From positions 11,626,501 to 11,690,500 of the forward strand of contig NZ_JAQNDO010000001.1 in NCBI RefSeq assembly GCF_028369105.1: DNA of 64,000 bases, given 5' to 3'. The notes under the pieces are model-generated. The model was not told the DNA's origin, made no database searches, and saw only the letters and a list, made by a program, of their open reading frames with translations. A program made the position numbers and the translations under genes. Below, piece after piece: positions 38,615-47,162 of this stretch (its first letter is position 1; each line of letters opens with the position of its first letter). Origin of the DNA: Polyangium mundeleinium (lineage in GTDB: Bacteria > Myxococcota_A > Polyangia > Polyangiales > Polyangiaceae).

Positions 38615-38640
38615 GCCCCTCTCCTGCGCGGGAGAGGGGC
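38615..38640. terminator. Hairpin after the Fur-family gene
   Basis: A perfect 10-bp GC-rich stem (38615-38624 / 38631-38640) with a 6-nt loop, in the gap between converging genes and without a T-tract. Its arms (GCCCCTCTCC / GGAGAGGGGC) resemble those of the hairpin at 1473-1501. Confidence 0.6.
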
Positions 38641-38664
38641 CCTCGACGTGAACGCGGCGGGGTT

Positions 38665-39741
38665 TTACTCGCCGACCTGCGCGACGTAACTGACGCGCGC
38701 GATCGGATCGTAGAGCGGGTTCAATACCTGCACTGGCGGCGCCACGAGGCCTGCGTACTGCGTGTTGTCGAGCACGACGTAGTAGAGCCCCGGCGCGAGG
38801 CTGAACTTCCGCGTCTGCGCCGGCCCTGGCGCGAGCGGCGCGCCGCCGAGCACGGGCCCCGGCGCTACCCCGAGCGGCTGCCCCGTCTGGTAGCCCTCGC
38901 GCCACGGATCCCCGACCATCTTGCTGACGATCATCACGTCGACCGTCGGCCCTTGCACGCTCATCGTCAGGTAGAGCGCTTGCCCCGAGCCGACCTCGAA
39001 GGGGCCGAGGAAGTCACGCGCGTTGCCGTGGACGTCGACGGTCTCGTTCGCGAACGTGAAGCGCTCGTCGTCTTGCACCTTGAACGGCTTGATCGGCTTG
39101 TTCGGCGGCGTGAGGATCCCGAGCGCGAACTCGTTGCCGCGGTCCTCGTTCGCCACGACGGTGAAGCCGCGCGTGAGCTCGCCGGTGATCACCTGGTTGC
39201 CGAAGAAGTTCGTCAGCGTGCCGAACGGCGGAATGTTCGAGGCCACGTTGAACGCGGTGTTCTCGATGTATCCGACGCGGAAGTCGGGCCCCGAGATGAT
39301 GCGGTTCAGCCGGCCCCACACGTAGATGTCTTCGTCGGAGATGGCGAAGTCCGGCCGAAGCTCGATCGTCGCCGACGTGGAGAAGCCGACGCGCTTCGCC
39401 GGCTGCATGTAGCCGTAGCCCGTCCCTGCAAACGTGACAGCCACCGTCTGACGCGCGTCATCGACGGTGTAGTTGCACGTCATCGGGAAGAAGCGGCCCA
39501 TGGCCGGCGAGGCCGAGTCGGTCTTCAAGGGCACGCCGACCTTCAGCATCTCCGGGCAGATCCGACTCGCGCCGAAGTTCGAGAAGAGCCACCAACGGAG
39601 CTGCGGGTTCGCGTTCACCACGGTGCCGGCGCAAGGGCAGCCGGCCACGGCGAAGGAGAGCGCGAGCACGAGCAGGACCAAGAACGCGCCCGCCGGTCGG
39701 GCGGACGACTTGCGACGGGATCGCAGCACGCGGATTACCAT
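38665..39741 (-). CDS. Hypothetical lipoprotein
   Basis: 358 residues. A basic N-terminus, hydrophobic stretch and lipobox (LALSFAVAGC) mark a lipoprotein. The mature part has no recognised family; it is rich in aromatic and small residues with probable beta structure (VGFSTSATIELRPDF, LYLTMSVQGPTVDVMIVSK) and ends LYYVVLDNTQYAG then VSYVAQVGE. ATG at 39741 chosen because the lipoprotein signal starts there; the frame is open to 39948. Faces the Fur-family gene across a hairpin. The 291-bp gap to hrcA holds no other gene. Confidence 0.78.
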   Translation of the reverse strand: MVIRVLRSRRKSSARPAGAFLVLLVLALSFAVAGCPCAGTVVNANPQLRWWLFSNFGASRICPEMLKVGVPLKTDSASPAMGRFFPMTCNYTVDDARQTVAVTFAGTGYGYMQPAKRVGFSTSATIELRPDFAISDEDIYVWGRLNRIISGPDFRVGYIENTAFNVASNIPPFGTLTNFFGNQVITGELTRGFTVVANEDRGNEFALGILTPPNKPIKPFKVQDDERFTFANETVDVHGNARDFLGPFEVGSGQALYLTMSVQGPTVDVMIVSKMVGDPWREGYQTGQPLGVAPGPVLGGAPLAPGPAQTRKFSLAPGLYYVVLDNTQYAGLVAPPVQVLNPLYDPIARVSYVAQVGE

Positions 39742-40032
39742 AGCGACAGAGCGGGCGAGCGTGTCCTGGAACCTGCACCAGGAAGCCGGGATCCAGAGCG
39801 CGCTCCGTTGAAGGTGGATGAAGGCGAGAGAAGACCCTTCTTGGACGATCCGAAAGGCGCCCTCCCTAAGAACAGGGCACGAATCCGGCACTTTGGAGTC
39901 CCTTGGAGAATTTGCCCGGGATTCGTCGGTCGGATTTGACGCCCCCATCCAACGGGCCTACAAAAAGCGAAGCAAGCTAGCACAGGGGAGGAAAACGACG
40001 GCCCCGGGCGACTCGTAGGGACGGATGCGATC

Positions 40033-41082
40033 ATGAGTGACCTGACGAACCGCTCTCGCAAAATCCTGCTCGCCGTCGTCACCGAGTTCATCTCGACAGG
40101 CGCCGCGGTGGGAAGTCGCACGCTCGCGCGTAAGTATGGCCTCGATCTCTCGGCAGCCTCCGTCCGCAATGTGCTCGCCGATCTCGAAGAGGCCGGGTAC
40201 CTGAAGCAGCCGCATACCTCCGCGGGCCGCGTCCCCACGGACCGCGCGCTGCGCCTCTTCATCGACACGCTCGTCCAGGCGCGCGCCTACAGCCCCGAGG
40301 AGCAGGCCAAGCTCGGCAAACGTTTCGCCGAGATCTATGCGGTCGCGACAGACCCGATGCGCGAGGCCGGGCGGTACCTGTCCGAGCTCTCCGGCACGGC
40401 CGCGGTCATCGCCTCGCCGCGCACCGAGCTCCGCGCGCTCTCGCAGCTCCGCTTCATCCCCACGCGCCCCGGTCAGCTCCTCGCCGTACTCGTCTTCTCC
40501 GACGGCAGCGTCGAGAACCGCTTCATCCAGATCGAAGAGGTCCCTGCCGAGCCGGAGCTCACGCGCATCCACAACCTGCTCGCCGACGTCATCGAAGGCC
40601 GCTCGCTCGGCGAAGCGCGCGACCTCTTCGCGCGCCGCCTCGCCGACGAACGCATCGCGCTCGACGCCCTGCGTCGTCGCGCCTTCGAGCTCGGCAGCCG
40701 CGCCACCGCCGACGTGAACCGCCGCAGCGGCGATGTCGTCATCGAGGGCCAGGGCAAGCTCATCGACCTGCCCGAGTACACCGACGCGTCGCGTCTCAAG
40801 AAGCTGCTGCGCACACTCACCGAGCGGGAGGATCTGCTGACGCTCCTCGACAAGGTGATCGCCGCGGGCGCGGTGACGGTGTTCGTCGGCAGCGAGGCCG
40901 GCGAGCTCGGCGAAGGAGACCTCAGCCTCGTCGTCGCGCCGTACACCGAGCATGGCCGCGTCGCCGGCACGGTCGGCGTGCTCGGCCCGACGCGCATGGA
41001 CTACGCGAAGGTCATGCCCCTCGTGGACGCGACGGCCACCGCGATGAGCGAGGCGCTCGGCGGAAGGCGCGGATCATCCTAA
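40033..41082 (+). CDS. hrcA: Heat-inducible transcription repressor HrcA
   Basis: 349 residues. Winged-helix start SDLTNRSRKILLAVVTEFI, SAASVRNVLADLEEAGYLKQ and HTSAGRVPTDRALRLFID are the HrcA signature; the GAF-like middle and C-terminal dimerisation regions follow. It normally binds CIRCE (TTAGCACTC-N9-GAGTGCTAA), but no such element is seen before it or before grpE, so its targets lie elsewhere or its site differs. ATG at 40033. Its last 9 bp overlap the end of the converging RluA-type gene. Confidence 0.93.
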   Translation: MSDLTNRSRKILLAVVTEFISTGAAVGSRTLARKYGLDLSAASVRNVLADLEEAGYLKQPHTSAGRVPTDRALRLFIDTLVQARAYSPEEQAKLGKRFAEIYAVATDPMREAGRYLSELSGTAAVIASPRTELRALSQLRFIPTRPGQLLAVLVFSDGSVENRFIQIEEVPAEPELTRIHNLLADVIEGRSLGEARDLFARRLADERIALDALRRRAFELGSRATADVNRRSGDVVIEGQGKLIDLPEYTDASRLKKLLRTLTEREDLLTLLDKVIAAGAVTVFVGSEAGELGEGDLSLVVAPYTEHGRVAGTVGVLGPTRMDYAKVMPLVDATATAMSEALGGRRGSS

Positions 41083-42117
41083 CGCGCGCAGTCGCTCGAG
41101 CACGCGCTGAAAATCTTCGGGCGCGGGTTCTTCAAAAAAGACCTCGTCGCCCGTCTGCGGGTGGATGAAGCCGAGCTCCGTCGCGTGCAGCATGAGCCGC
41201 GGCGCGTCGATGCGCGTGCCCGCGTAGCCACGCACGTACACGTTCTCCCCGACGATCGGATGTCCCGCCTCGGAGAGGTGGATGCGGATCTGATGCGTTC
41301 GTCCCGTTTCGAGCCGGCACGCGATCAGCGTCGCGCCCCGCAGCCGTTCGAGCGGCTCGACGTGCGTCACGGCGAGCTGCCCTTCCCCGCGACGCTCGCC
41401 TTCTTCGAGCGAGCCTCGCAGCCCGTCACCGCGATCCGCGATGAGCCTTGATCGGAACGTCCGCTTCCCGATCTCGCCGTGCACGATCGCCAAGTAGACA
41501 CGACGCACCGAGTGCTCGCGGAACTGCTGCGAGAGGTGCTTCTTCGCCGCGAGTGTCCGCGTGAAGACGAGCAGCCCGCTCGTCGCCTTGTCGAGCCTGT
41601 GCACCACGCCGAGCGGCGCGCGTCCGCGGATCTTGTCGCGGCGCGCGAGCAGATCGCGCACGAGCGCGTCGAGCGTTTTCTCGCGCTCGGCGGGTGACTC
41701 ATCGCCGAACGGGATCGTCGAGATCCCCGCGGGCTTTCGCACCACGACGACGGCCGGATCCATGTGCACCACGAGCTCCTCGCCGATCTCCGCGAGGCGC
41801 GCGACCTTCGGCGAAGGCGCGCGCGGGTGCCGCGTGATCTCCGCGCCGGCTCGCGTTTTCCGGGTCGAATCGAGGATCTGTGTCCCGTCGATCGCGATCT
41901 TGCCGGTCTCGATGAGCCTTCGGGCGTCGGACCAGGAGACTCCGGCGAGCGTCCGGACGACCCCGTCGAGCGGGCGACCGCCGAGGTCGGGCGGGACGAC
42001 CCAGGTCGCGTCGGGCGAACCGAGCGCGCTCGCGGGCTGACCGGCGGGGGGCGGCGTGCGAGGGGAACCACGCGGGGCGGCGCGGGGGCGTGTACGAGGC
42101 GGAAGACGCGGGGACAT
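41074..42117 (-). CDS. RluA-family RNA pseudouridine synthase
   Basis: About 347 residues. An S4-like region (VSWSDARRLIETGKIAIDG) precedes the catalytic domain with GVVHRLDKATSGLLVFT (catalytic Asp), RRVYLAIVHGE, ETGRTHQIRIHL and APRLMLHA. Target uridines (rRNA or tRNA) cannot be told from sequence. The N-terminal ~40 residues are Arg/Pro-rich and not conserved. ATG at 42117; ATG at 42174 is an in-frame alternative. Overlaps the 3' end of hrcA by 9 bp, tail to tail. Confidence 0.88.
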   Translation of the reverse strand: MSPRLPPRTRPRAAPRGSPRTPPPAGQPASALGSPDATWVVPPDLGGRPLDGVVRTLAGVSWSDARRLIETGKIAIDGTQILDSTRKTRAGAEITRHPRAPSPKVARLAEIGEELVVHMDPAVVVVRKPAGISTIPFGDESPAEREKTLDALVRDLLARRDKIRGRAPLGVVHRLDKATSGLLVFTRTLAAKKHLSQQFREHSVRRVYLAIVHGEIGKRTFRSRLIADRGDGLRGSLEEGERRGEGQLAVTHVEPLERLRGATLIACRLETGRTHQIRIHLSEAGHPIVGENVYVRGYAGTRIDAPRLMLHATELGFIHPQTGDEVFFEEPAPEDFQRVLERLRALG

Positions 42118-42388
42118 GCAGGAAATCAGCGGGGAGGCGGACCAACCGTGCGCGCACGATGACGTACCGCGCATGAATATGCCGCTCGATTTTTCCTCGC
42201 GGGCCTCGACTGCGCTATGCTCGGCCCGCTCTTCAGAGCAACGCTCGATCGTGGGCGCTCGACATCGAACGCCGCATGAGCGCCCGCGGCGGGAAAATCA
42301 TCCGGCTTGTTGACACGCTGCGCGCGCGAGACCGAAGATAGCGCGAAAGACAGCCCTAGCGGCGCTTTACCCCAGAGGAGACCGTTCC

Positions 42389-43177
42389 GTGGCCAGCACC
42401 ATCCTCGCCGTCGACGACAGCGTGACCATGCGCAAGGTCCTCGAGATCACGTTTGCGGGTCCCGAGTTTCGCTGCGTCGCGGTCAATGGGCACGACGCGG
42501 CCCTGGAGAAGCTCAAAACCGAGAAACCTTCCCTCGTGATCGCGGACGTCACGCTCGAGGGCAAGAGCGGTTACGACCTCTGCAAGGCGATCAAGCAGGC
42601 TTCGCCCGCGACCCAGGTTCTCATCCTGTCGTCCAAGCAAAACCCCTACGATCAGGCCAAGGGCTCCGCGGCCCAGGCCGACGACCACATCGACAAGCCG
42701 TACGACAGCACGGCGATGATCGACAAGGTCAAGAAGATGCTGGCTTCGCCCGCGAAGCCGGCCGAAGCCCCGAAGGCCGCCGCCGCGCCGGTCGCCGCGC
42801 CGACCCCGGTCCCCGCGGCCGCCGCCAAACCCGCTGCGACCGTGCCCACCGCCGCTGCGGCCGCGCCGCCCCAGCGCGCGAAGACGATGCTCTACAACCC
42901 GGGCGGCGTGAACGCCGGCCTCCCGGGCGCGCCCGCCGCCGCCGCGAAGCCCGAGCCCGCGCTTGCGAAGACGGACGTCTCGGCCAAACCCGCCGTCGCC
43001 GCCGCCGTGAACGGTGGTCAGCTGAGCGCGCGCCTCGAAGAGATGGGCCTGACGCCCACGCAGATCGAAGGCGTGCTCGCGCTCTCGCGCGAGGTCATCG
43101 AGCGTGTCGTGTGGGAGGTCGTCCCCGTCCTCGCCGAGACGCTCATCAAGGAAGAGATCGCGCGCTTGACGAAGTGA
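42389..43177 (+). CDS. Receiver-domain protein with Ala/Pro linker and C-terminal helix
   Basis: 262 residues. REC domain (1-120) with acidic pocket (VDDS), phosphoacceptor Asp in LVIADVTLEGKSGYDL, Ser/Thr switch LILSSKQ and DKPYD lysine. Residues ~122-205 are an Ala/Pro/Lys linker. The end (VIERVVWEVVPVLAETLIKEE) is an amphipathic helix found on some delta-proteobacterial single-domain response regulators; it carries no DNA-binding domain, so output is probably by protein contact. GTG start with AGAGGAG at 42374-42380, eight bases upstream. A possible promoter is TTGACA at 42310-42315 with a weak -10. Confidence 0.87.
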   Translation: MASTILAVDDSVTMRKVLEITFAGPEFRCVAVNGHDAALEKLKTEKPSLVIADVTLEGKSGYDLCKAIKQASPATQVLILSSKQNPYDQAKGSAAQADDHIDKPYDSTAMIDKVKKMLASPAKPAEAPKAAAAPVAAPTPVPAAAAKPAATVPTAAAAAPPQRAKTMLYNPGGVNAGLPGAPAAAAKPEPALAKTDVSAKPAVAAAVNGGQLSARLEEMGLTPTQIEGVLALSREVIERVVWEVVPVLAETLIKEEIARLTK

Positions 43178-43210
43178 TGGGGAGGTGGGGGGTCCTCGTT
43201 TTGTCACGAT

Positions 43211-43246
43211 GGGGGGTCCGAGAACCCCCCAAACCCCCCGGGTTCT
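43211..43246 (+). terminator. Overlapping alternative hairpins between receiver gene and valS
   Basis: GGGGGGT (43211-43217) pairs with ACCCCCC (43224-43230); alternatively AGAACCC (43221-43227) pairs with GGGTTCT (43240-43246). The two pairings share bases and exclude each other. Placed 34 bp after the receiver stop and ~110 bp before valS, it is a terminator or an attenuator-like switch. Confidence 0.5.
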
Positions 43247-43358
43247 TCTAGGCGGCTAGGCGGCATCCTCAGCCGCTGTCTCTGACGTTGTCCTGCGACG
43301 CGTCTGATCGTCGGGGCCTCGTGCATGTTGCCGCGGTGTGGCAATGTGCCTGCCCCCG

Positions 43359-46160
43359 ATGAGCACTGCCGAACTCGCAAAAGCTTACGAGCCGAAGGAC
43401 GTCGAACCCCGCTGGTACGCCTACTGGGTCGAGCACAACGTCTTCGCCGCCAACCCCGATCCGGCGGATACGCGACCCGTGTACGTCCTGCCCATGCCGC
43501 CCCCGAACGTCACGGGGTCGCTGCACATGGGGCACGCGCTCTTCGTCACGCTCGAGGACGTCCTCACCCGCTGGCATCGCATGCGCGGGTTCAACACGCT
43601 CTGGCAGCCCGGCATCGATCACGCGGGCATCGCCACGCAGACCGTCGTCGAGCGTCAGCTCCGCCGCGAGAGCAAGAGCCGCCACGACCTCGGCCGCGAG
43701 GCGTTCATCGAACGCGTCTGGCAGTGGAAGGCCGAAAGCGGCGGCCGCATCGCGCTCCAGCAGCGCGAGCTCGGCGCGAGCGCCGACTGGCCGCGCAGCA
43801 AGTTCACGATGGATGCCGACATGTCGCGCGCCGTGCGCGAGGCGTTCGTCCGTCTCTTCGAGCAGGAGCTCATCTACCGCGACACACGCCTCGTGCACTG
43901 GGACTGCGAAGCGCAGACCGTGCTCTCGAACCTCGAGGTCGAGAACGAGGAGTCGAACGGCGAGCTCTTCGAGTTCGCGTATCCGATCGCCGGCGGTGAA
44001 GGCGAGCTCGTCGTCGCGACGACGCGCCCCGAGACGATGCTCGGCGACACCGCGGTCGCGGTGCACCCCGACGATCCTCGGTACAAGCACCTGCACGGCA
44101 AGTTCTTGCAGCACCCGTTCCTCGACCGGAAGGTCCCGATCATCACGGACGCGATCCTCGTCGATCCCAAGTTCGGCACGGGCGCCGTGAAGGTCACGCC
44201 CGCGCACGACTTCAACGATCACGAGACGGGCAAGCGCCACAAGCTGGAGATGATCTCCATCATGAACAAGGACGGCACGCTCAACGCCGAGGCGGGGCCG
44301 TTCGCGGGCATGGAGCGCTTCGCCGCGCGCAAGGCCGTCAAGAAGGCGCTCGACGAGAAGGGCCTCGTGCGTGGCTCGAAGAACCACACGCTCGTCCTGC
44401 CGCGCAGCGAGCGCAACGGCTCGATCGTCGAGCCGATGATCTCGACGCAGTGGTTCGTGAAGATGAAGCCGCTCGCGGGCCCGGCGCTCGCCGCGGTTCG
44501 TCACGGCCACACGAAGATCATCCCCGAGGACTGGACGAAGACCTACGAGCACTGGATGACGAACATCCTCGACTGGTGCATCTCGCGCCAGCTCTGGTGG
44601 GGCCATCGGATCCCGGCGTTCTACTGCGACGCTTGTGGCCACATGATGGTCACGCGCGAGGATCCCGCTGCGTGTGAGAAGTGCGGCGGCGACAAACTGC
44701 GCCAGGACGAGGACGTGCTCGACACGTGGTTCTCGAGCGGGCTCTGGCCGTTCTCCACGCTCGGCTGGCCGAACGACACGGACATGCTCCGCAAGTTCTA
44801 CCCGGCGAGTGACCTCGAGACTGGCTACGACATCCTGTTCTTCTGGGTCGCGCGCATGATGATGATGGGCATCCACTTCATGGGCGTGCCGCCGTTCAAG
44901 CGCATCCTCTTGCACGGGATGGTCGTCGACGAGACCGGCGACAAGATGAGCAAAGTGAAGGGCAACGTGATCGATCCGCTCGACCTCGTGCACGGCGCGG
45001 CGTTCGACGCGGTCGTGGAGAAGACGCTGCCCGGCGCGCCGCGCGAGGAGTCGCTGAAGAAGTTCAAGAAGGCCTACCCCTCGGCCTCGCAGATGGGCGC
45101 GGGCTTCTCCGCGTACGGCGCCGACGCGCTGCGCTTCACGCTGAGCACGTACTCTCCGCAAGCGCGGCGCATCCCGCTCTCGCCGAAGAAGATCGAGGGC
45201 AACCGGCACTTCTGCAACAAGATCTGGAACGCGGTTCGGTACTCGCTGCCGTACCTCGAAGGCGCGCGCGTCGGACGCGAGCCGCCGAAGGCCACGACGC
45301 TGACGAACCGCTGGATCCTCTCGCGGCTCGGCGCCGCGCTCGAGACCACGAAGCGCGGGCTCGACGAGTTCCGCTTGGATGACGCTGCGCTCGCGCTCTA
45401 CCACTTCTTCTGGGGCGAGCTCTGCGACTGGTACCTGGAGCTCACGAAGCCCGTGCTGAACCCGAGCGCGGGCGCTGTGCCGGGGCCGGAGCAGAACGAG
45501 ACGAAGGACGTCCTCGCGTACGTGATCGAGGCGTCGATCCGCGCGCTGCACCCGTTCATCCCGTACATCACGGAGGAGCTGTGGCAGCGTCTCCCGCGGC
45601 CGGGGGGCGCGCCGAAGTCGATCGCGCTCGCCGCGTATCCGGAGTCGGGCACCGCCCCGCGGGATGAGGACGCCGAGCGCGAGATGGGCATTGTGATGTC
45701 CGTGATCTCCGCCGCGCGAACGATCCGCAGCGAGCACGAGGTGCACCCGGGCGCCGAGGTGCCGCTCTTGCTCCGCACGGAAGGTGAAGCCACGTTGTCG
45801 CTGCTGCGGGCCGAGGCGCGCGCGATCAAGACGCTCGTGAAGACCGCAGCGGAGCCGGGGATCGAGGCACGCGGCGCGGCGCGTCCGAAGGGCGCGGTGA
45901 TGAGCGTGGCGGCGGGTGTCGACGTGCTCGTCGACCTGCGCGGCCTCGTCGAGGGCGCGAAGGAAGCGGCGCGGATCGAGCGCGAGATCAAGAAGACGGA
46001 GAAGGACATCGCCGCGCTGGAGAAGAAGCTCTCGCTTCCGAGCTTCGCGGAGAAGGCGCCGCCCGAGGTCGTGGCCGAGTCGCGGAGTCAGCTCGACGAG
46101 CTGAAGAAGAAGCGCGTGGCGCTGGAGGAGGCGAAGAGCCTCGCAGCCGAGCTCGGTTGA
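43359..46160 (+). CDS. valS: Valyl-tRNA synthetase
   Basis: 933 residues, class I synthetase. HIGH motif in PPPNVTGSLHMGHAL, editing (CP1) domain with VVATTRPETMLGDTAVAVHP, KMSK-type loop GDKMSKVKGNVIDP (Val where Ser is usual), anticodon-binding domain, and the C-terminal coiled-coil arm (EREIKKTEKDIAALEKKLSL) that is typical of ValS. ATG at 43359 (MSTAELAKAYEPKDV) chosen over GTG at 43338. Ends in a strong hairpin. Confidence 0.97.
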   Translation: MSTAELAKAYEPKDVEPRWYAYWVEHNVFAANPDPADTRPVYVLPMPPPNVTGSLHMGHALFVTLEDVLTRWHRMRGFNTLWQPGIDHAGIATQTVVERQLRRESKSRHDLGREAFIERVWQWKAESGGRIALQQRELGASADWPRSKFTMDADMSRAVREAFVRLFEQELIYRDTRLVHWDCEAQTVLSNLEVENEESNGELFEFAYPIAGGEGELVVATTRPETMLGDTAVAVHPDDPRYKHLHGKFLQHPFLDRKVPIITDAILVDPKFGTGAVKVTPAHDFNDHETGKRHKLEMISIMNKDGTLNAEAGPFAGMERFAARKAVKKALDEKGLVRGSKNHTLVLPRSERNGSIVEPMISTQWFVKMKPLAGPALAAVRHGHTKIIPEDWTKTYEHWMTNILDWCISRQLWWGHRIPAFYCDACGHMMVTREDPAACEKCGGDKLRQDEDVLDTWFSSGLWPFSTLGWPNDTDMLRKFYPASDLETGYDILFFWVARMMMMGIHFMGVPPFKRILLHGMVVDETGDKMSKVKGNVIDPLDLVHGAAFDAVVEKTLPGAPREESLKKFKKAYPSASQMGAGFSAYGADALRFTLSTYSPQARRIPLSPKKIEGNRHFCNKIWNAVRYSLPYLEGARVGREPPKATTLTNRWILSRLGAALETTKRGLDEFRLDDAALALYHFFWGELCDWYLELTKPVLNPSAGAVPGPEQNETKDVLAYVIEASIRALHPFIPYITEELWQRLPRPGGAPKSIALAAYPESGTAPRDEDAEREMGIVMSVISAARTIRSEHEVHPGAEVPLLLRTEGEATLSLLRAEARAIKTLVKTAAEPGIEARGAARPKGAVMSVAAGVDVLVDLRGLVEGAKEAARIEREIKKTEKDIAALEKKLSLPSFAEKAPPEVVAESRSQLDELKKKRVALEEAKSLAAELG

Positions 46161-46168
46161 AACGACGA

Positions 46169-46198
46169 AGGGCCCGCTTCCACACGGAAGAGGGCCCT
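46169..46198. terminator. Hairpin between valS and the converging gene
   Basis: Thirteen-base arms with one mismatch (46169-46181 / 46186-46198, AGGGCCCGCTTCC / GGAAGAGGGCCCT) and a 4-nt loop, starting 8 bp after the valS stop. It lies in the gap between converging genes and could stop transcription from both sides. Confidence 0.65.
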
Positions 46199-46203
46199 CG
46201 CGT

Positions 46204-47148
46204 TCACGCCCCCCACCAAAGCATCTCGTGCACCTGCATCTGCCCCTGGATGCTCACGATCACCCGTAGTTTGTCCCCGTCCGTCTCCACCACGTGCGCC
46301 GGGAACGCGTCTGCCGGGTAGAACGCGCTCTTCACGAACCCCTTTGCGTCGAGCCAGAACAGGTGCACGCCCTCGGGGGTCGGCCCGTGCAGGAGCAGCA
46401 TCCGCCCGCCGCCGAGCCACACGAAATCCAGCCACTTGAAGCCGAGCTCCGTGAAGCGCTCCGCTGACGGGAAGTCCTCGCCCACATCACGAAGCTCCGG
46501 CAGGTGCGCGCGCAGGTGCTTGTAAAGCAGGTCGTACCGCACCTTCGCGAGCCTTGGCATTCGCCGGTCCGGAGGAGCGATCACGGGCAGCGCATCCGCG
46601 TCGAACGTCGGCACCTCCACGTGTGTTCGGTACCGATCGGCGAGCCGCGGGTGATCGATCTCGTCGTCGGAGAGCGCCTTCAGCCACCACCCGAAGATCG
46701 ACAGATCCCCCGTCCCCGCGCGTGACGTGAGCCGCACGAGCGACTCCCACAGCGGCCGCCGCACCTGCCACACGCCTCCGTGGTTCTTCACGACGCACGC
46801 GCCCACGTAGAGCGCGCCGTGCGTCACGAACTGCACGACAAACGGAGGCTCTCCTTTCCCCTGGGGTTCGAGCCAGGCATCCCGCTTCTCGCGCGAAAGC
46901 TTCGCGCCGAGCCGATGCACCGACGCGTCCGAATAGTCGAGCACGAGGTCCGGCGCGCCGAGGACCTTCGGCGCGAGGTGCGCGAACGTCTCGGCGATCG
47001 CCTCGATTTGCCCGAGGATCGTCGGGTTCCCGGCAGGGTTTGCGTCCTCGGTTCGGGCCTTCACCAGGTCGAACCGGACGTCCTTCGGGTAGTACGACTG
47101 GAAAAACCTCGCGAAGAGGAGTTCGGCGGTGCGTTTTTCGACGCTCAT
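46204..47148 (-). CDS. Hypothetical protein near rpoN
   Basis: 314 residues, no signal peptide or membrane helix. Rich in Trp, Phe and Tyr (GVWQVRRPLWESLVRLT, LGFKWLDFVWLGGGRMLLLHG). No family recognised; a partly beta fold is likely in the C-terminal half. ATG at 47148, 14 bp after the rpoN stop on the same strand, so probably in the rpoN transcript. It might modulate sigma-54 use, as other genes downstream of rpoN do, but the sequence gives no direct sign of that. Confidence 0.7.
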   Translation of the reverse strand: MSVEKRTAELLFARFFQSYYPKDVRFDLVKARTEDANPAGNPTILGQIEAIAETFAHLAPKVLGAPDLVLDYSDASVHRLGAKLSREKRDAWLEPQGKGEPPFVVQFVTHGALYVGACVVKNHGGVWQVRRPLWESLVRLTSRAGTGDLSIFGWWLKALSDDEIDHPRLADRYRTHVEVPTFDADALPVIAPPDRRMPRLAKVRYDLLYKHLRAHLPELRDVGEDFPSAERFTELGFKWLDFVWLGGGRMLLLHGPTPEGVHLFWLDAKGFVKSAFYPADAFPAHVVETDGDKLRVIVSIQGQMQVHEMLWWGA

Positions 47149-47162
47149 GGAGGAGGGCGTGC

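Noticed and set aside
39742-40032. CIRCE element upstream of hrcA
   Set aside because: CTAGCAC near 39976 matches only part of one arm and the second arm is absent; the grpE upstream region has none either.
43178-43358. T-box leader for valS
   Set aside because: No specifier stem, T-box bulge motif or antiterminator sequence can be found.
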